This document shows, piece by piece, positions 61,100 through 64,000 of a stretch of DNA of 64,000 nt. Origin of the DNA: Pedobacter westerhofensis. GTDB lineage: Bacteria; Bacteroidota; Bacteroidia; Sphingobacteriales; Sphingobacteriaceae. The first letter of the stretch is position 1. Each line of letters starts with the position of its first letter. The notes beneath the pieces are model-generated. The model made no database searches and was not told the origin of the DNA. It saw nothing but the letters and a program-made list of their open reading frames with translations. The position numbers and the translations under genes were made by a program. The stretch spans positions 186,001 to 250,000 of the forward strand of contig NZ_FXTN01000004.1 of the NCBI RefSeq assembly GCF_900182595.1, in the 5' to 3' direction.

Positions 61100-63964
61100 A
61101 TGAGCTTATCAAAATATGTTGCCAAGCGCGATTTCACGAAAACTGCAGAACCTAAGGCCGGAAAAAGCAAGGACAAAAACAAGTTGTTGTTTGTGATCCA
61201 AAAGCACGATGCTTCGCGGCTGCACTATGATTTCAGACTGGAAATGGATGGAGTGCTCAAAAGCTGGGCTGTGCCCAAAGGCCCTTCTACAGATCCAAAG
61301 ACGAAACGCCTGGCAATGATGGTTGAAGACCATCCCTTTGATTACCGCAACTTTGAAGGCACCATTCCCAAAGGCGAGTATGGCGGAGGAACAGTGATCG
61401 TCTGGGATGAAGGTACCTATGAGCCCATTGAAGAGATCAAGGGAAAAAAGGCTCAGGAAAAGCATTTGCTCAAACAGCTGGAATCCGGCTCAGTAAAGAT
61501 CAAACTACATGGCCACAAGCTTGAAGGTGAGTTTGCACTGGTAAAAACCCATGGCATGGGCGACAATGCATGGCTGCTGATCAAGCACAATGATGATTTT
61601 GCTTCTGCTAAGGATATTACCAAAAAGGATGAATCTGTCTTATCAGGGAAGACGATAGAAGCTGTAGAACAAACCAGCGATGCGGTCTGGAAAGATGGGC
61701 ATAAGCAGCATATCAAAAGTAAGCCTGCGGGAAAGGGAAGCACAAAAACTGCTGCAGAAGGAAGCAAAAAAACTGCTGCAGAAGGAAACACAAAAACCGC
61801 TGCAGAAGAAAGCGCAAAAACCGCTGCAGAAGGTAAAGCGAAAACCGCCGTAAAGGGAAAAGCAAAAAAAAGCAAATCTTCCAAAGATAATAAACAGGAC
61901 GACGCAGAGCCGGATCCTTCGGAACCAGTCGATTCTGCTGCTGTACTTAAAAAAATAAAAAAATCCAGTATACCAACAGGCATGAAGCCGATGCTGGCAA
62001 CACTCGTGAGCGAGCCTTTTGATGATCCCGGCTGGACGTATGAAGTAAAGTGGGACGGTTACCGCGCGCTGGGCTTTGTGAACAAGGGAGACGTGGAACT
62101 GCTGTCACGCAACAACAAAAGCTTCAATGAGAAATTTTACCCGATCTATGACCTCCTGAAAAAATGGAAGATCAATGCGGTGCTGGACGGGGAAATCCTG
62201 GTGCTCAATGATAAGGGTGTCTCCAACTTTGGAAGCTTACAAAACTGGCGCAGCGAGGCGGACGGAGATCTGGTATATTATGTATTCGACCTCCTCTGGT
62301 ATGACGGCAAAAGCCTGATGGAGCTGCCACTGTATCAGCGACAGGCCATCCTGCAGGATATACTGCCTGTAGATGACGACAGGATCAGGCTGAGCAAGAT
62401 ATTTAAGGCAAGCGGGACAGGTTTCTTTGCTGCCGCCCAAAAAATGGGACTGGAGGGCATCATTGCCAAAAAGTCTGACAGTCTGTACCTTTCTGATTAC
62501 CGCTCCAAAGAATGGCTCAAAGTGAAAGTGCATAAACGGCAGGAGGTGGTCATCGCCGGCTTCACGAAAAACCAGGATACTTCCAAACAGTTCAGCTCAC
62601 TCCTGCTGGGCGTGTATGAAGATGGGGCACTGCAATATGTTGGCAAAGTAGGAACAGGCTTTTCAGATCAGGTGCAAAGAGAGATGATTGCCCAATTTAA
62701 GCCATTGATCACCGATAAAAGCCCTTTTGATTCGCTGCCTGATATTAACAAACCATCCCGCTTCCGTCCTAACCCGCCAAAGGCAAAGGCAACATGGCTT
62801 AAGCCCAGGCTGGTCTGCGAGGTGGCTTACGCCGAAATCACCACTGACGGTGTGTTTCGCCATCCCTCGTTCCAGGGCATGCGGATCGATAAGAGCGCCA
62901 AAGAGGTTGTCCGCGAAACAGCAGCCCCAACGGTGGAAGTAATCGCAGAGGTAGAGGCCGGGCTTCAGGATACTGTGAAAAACGATAATCATCCTAATGA
63001 TATGGTTAAACCTGCAAAAGATAAAGGCAAAAGAACATTGCTGAACCCCAAAGACGAAACCCAGGTCAGAAAGCTGAAAGGGCATGAGCTCAAGTTTACT
63101 CACCTCAGCAAAATTTACTGGCCGGAAGACAAGGTCTCCAAACGCGATCTGTTCAATTACTATTACCAGATCGCGGAATACATGATCCCTTATATCAAAG
63201 ACCGCCCGATGTCGCTCAACCGTTTTCCCAATGGCATAAACGGCCCAAGCTTTTACCAGAAAGACGTCAAAGGCAAAGCACCCGACTGGGTAAAAACTTT
63301 TCCATATACCAATGGTGAAGGCGAACATAAAGAATATCTGGTAGGGACTGACGAGGCCAGCCTGCTCTGGATGGCTTCACTGGGCTGTATCGAGATGAAC
63401 CCCTGGTTTAGCCGCGTACAATCCGAAGACAATCCTGATTACTGCGTGATTGATCTTGATCCCGACAAAAATACCTTTGATCAGGTGATTCAGGCAGCGC
63501 TGGAAGTGAAAAAAGTACTCGACGCGCTGGATGTGCCCTGCTGCTGTAAAACCTCGGGATCAACCGGGATCCATATCTATATCCCAATGGGGGCTAAGTA
63601 CAGCTATGAGCAGTCGCAGTTGTTTGCCAGGCTGATTGTAAACCTGGTGCATGAACAGCTGCCTGATTTTACCACACTGGAAAGAACAATTGCAGACCGG
63701 CATGGAAAGATGTACCTGGACTTCCTGCAAAACCGGCCGGGGGCCACGATTGCGGGCCCTTATTCCCTACGGCCAAAACCTGGCGCAACGGTTTCAATGC
63801 CGCTGCACTGGGATGAGGTAAAGCCCGGGTTAAAGATGAGCGATTTTACAATATTTAATGCTGTAGAGCGTGTAAGGGCAGAAGGGGACCTGTTTAAAGG
63901 TGTTCTTGGAAAAGGGATTGACCTGGAGAAGACGATCACGAAGTCTAAAACAATTTTTGGTTAA
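61100..63964 (+). CDS. ligD: ATP-dependent DNA ligase D (LigD), NHEJ repair
   Basis: 954 residues in the order phosphoesterase (about 10-170; VIQKHDASRLHYDFRLEMDG), low-complexity linker (about 213-280), ATP-dependent ligase (about 295-600; KWDG with nucleophile Lys317), linker, and polymerase/primase (about 660-945; LSKIYWPEDKVSKRDLFNYY; catalytic Asp785 and Asp787 in VIDLDPD). The PE-LIG-POL order is common in Bacteroidota. It repairs double-strand breaks with Ku; no ku gene is visible in this window, which ends 36 bp later. The linker contains six 24-bp tandem repeats (61736-61879). Confidence 0.95.
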   Translation: MSLSKYVAKRDFTKTAEPKAGKSKDKNKLLFVIQKHDASRLHYDFRLEMDGVLKSWAVPKGPSTDPKTKRLAMMVEDHPFDYRNFEGTIPKGEYGGGTVIVWDEGTYEPIEEIKGKKAQEKHLLKQLESGSVKIKLHGHKLEGEFALVKTHGMGDNAWLLIKHNDDFASAKDITKKDESVLSGKTIEAVEQTSDAVWKDGHKQHIKSKPAGKGSTKTAAEGSKKTAAEGNTKTAAEESAKTAAEGKAKTAVKGKAKKSKSSKDNKQDDAEPDPSEPVDSAAVLKKIKKSSIPTGMKPMLATLVSEPFDDPGWTYEVKWDGYRALGFVNKGDVELLSRNNKSFNEKFYPIYDLLKKWKINAVLDGEILVLNDKGVSNFGSLQNWRSEADGDLVYYVFDLLWYDGKSLMELPLYQRQAILQDILPVDDDRIRLSKIFKASGTGFFAAAQKMGLEGIIAKKSDSLYLSDYRSKEWLKVKVHKRQEVVIAGFTKNQDTSKQFSSLLLGVYEDGALQYVGKVGTGFSDQVQREMIAQFKPLITDKSPFDSLPDINKPSRFRPNPPKAKATWLKPRLVCEVAYAEITTDGVFRHPSFQGMRIDKSAKEVVRETAAPTVEVIAEVEAGLQDTVKNDNHPNDMVKPAKDKGKRTLLNPKDETQVRKLKGHELKFTHLSKIYWPEDKVSKRDLFNYYYQIAEYMIPYIKDRPMSLNRFPNGINGPSFYQKDVKGKAPDWVKTFPYTNGEGEHKEYLVGTDEASLLWMASLGCIEMNPWFSRVQSEDNPDYCVIDLDPDKNTFDQVIQAALEVKKVLDALDVPCCCKTSGSTGIHIYIPMGAKYSYEQSQLFARLIVNLVHEQLPDFTTLERTIADRHGKMYLDFLQNRPGATIAGPYSLRPKPGATVSMPLHWDEVKPGLKMSDFTIFNAVERVRAEGDLFKGVLGKGIDLEKTITKSKTIFG
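61736..61879 (+). repeat. 24-bp tandem repeats in the LigD linker
   Basis: About six units of 24 bp encode an eight-residue Lys/Thr/Ala/Glu repeat (GSTKTAAE-like), the last ones diverged. It encodes a flexible or single-helix linker between phosphoesterase and ligase domains. Such repeats can change copy number by slippage. Confidence 0.85.
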
Positions 63965-64000
63965 TCAAAAATGTCTGATCTGTATGGCTAAAAAAGCACC

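Noticed and set aside
61736..61879. The Lys/Ala/Glu repeat as a mobile or phase-variation element.
   Set aside because: It is coding, in frame and a multiple of three, so it only changes linker length.

Overview
The window looks like chromosomal DNA from a Bacteroidota member of the Sphingobacteriaceae, most like Pedobacter. The evidence is a SusC/SusD pair behind an ECF sigma and FecR anti-sigma factor, two GH92 mannosidases and a GH76 mannanase, Bacteroidota-type promoter elements (TAnnTTTG-like, with TTTG about 18-20 bp upstream), almost no Shine-Dalgarno sequences, and many multi-PAS sensor proteins. No rRNA, tRNA, CRISPR array, insertion sequence or prophage was seen. The taxonomic call is inference from gene content.

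Layout. 1-8.5 kb: partial GIN-domain (DUF2807) protein, exported GH92 enzyme, multi-PAS protein lacking a kinase domain, ABM monooxygenase, AraC regulator, and two coupled short-chain dehydrogenases. 8.6-20.6 kb: a CPA1 antiporter, then a three-gene operon (94-aa beta-rich protein, 364-aa predicted outer-membrane barrel, 1350-aa multi-sensor membrane protein with a degenerate P-loop and a winged helix), an exported alpha/beta hydrolase, and a membrane NACHT NTPase followed by a glycerophosphodiester phosphodiesterase. 20.5-25 kb: two tiny exported proteins, an acyltransferase, and two genes with Tat-like signals (an unknown protein and an M19 dipeptidase). 25.2-36.5 kb: a polysaccharide-utilisation-like locus, sigma-FecR-SusC-SusD-DUF3863-like protein-small protein-GH92. 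Its GH92 carries Gln where the paralogue at 877-3156 has the expected catalytic Glu. 36.5-42.4 kb: Tat-exported NIF3-like protein behind three evenly spaced palindromes, AraC regulator, NAD(P)-binding protein, GH76 and a glycosyltransferase. 42.5-45.5 kb: PAS/histidine-kinase genes.

45.6-54.4 kb is a tightly packed eight-gene operon on the minus strand. In order of transcription it encodes a Cys-nucleophile alpha/beta hydrolase, an acetoacetate-decarboxylase-like protein, three small membrane proteins, a patatin phospholipase, a membrane metallophosphoesterase and a GMC (cholesterol-oxidase-like) oxidoreductase with a four-Cys motif. A LuxR-type regulator is divergent from it, followed by a shortened paralogue of that regulator that has lost the original start codon. 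The set suggests a lipid- or sterol-modifying pathway, but its substrate is unknown. 55.9-64 kb: CHASE2 membrane protein, AI-2E family transporter, hybrid histidine kinase, and the NHEJ ligase LigD in the order phosphoesterase-ligase-polymerase.

Best candidates for an undescribed system are (1) the GMC/patatin/decarboxylase operon with its LuxR pair, (2) the 9943-15423 operon, and (3) the membrane NACHT-GDPD pair. Domain calls were made by eye from motifs. Family names without a stated motif are from memory and should be checked with profile searches.
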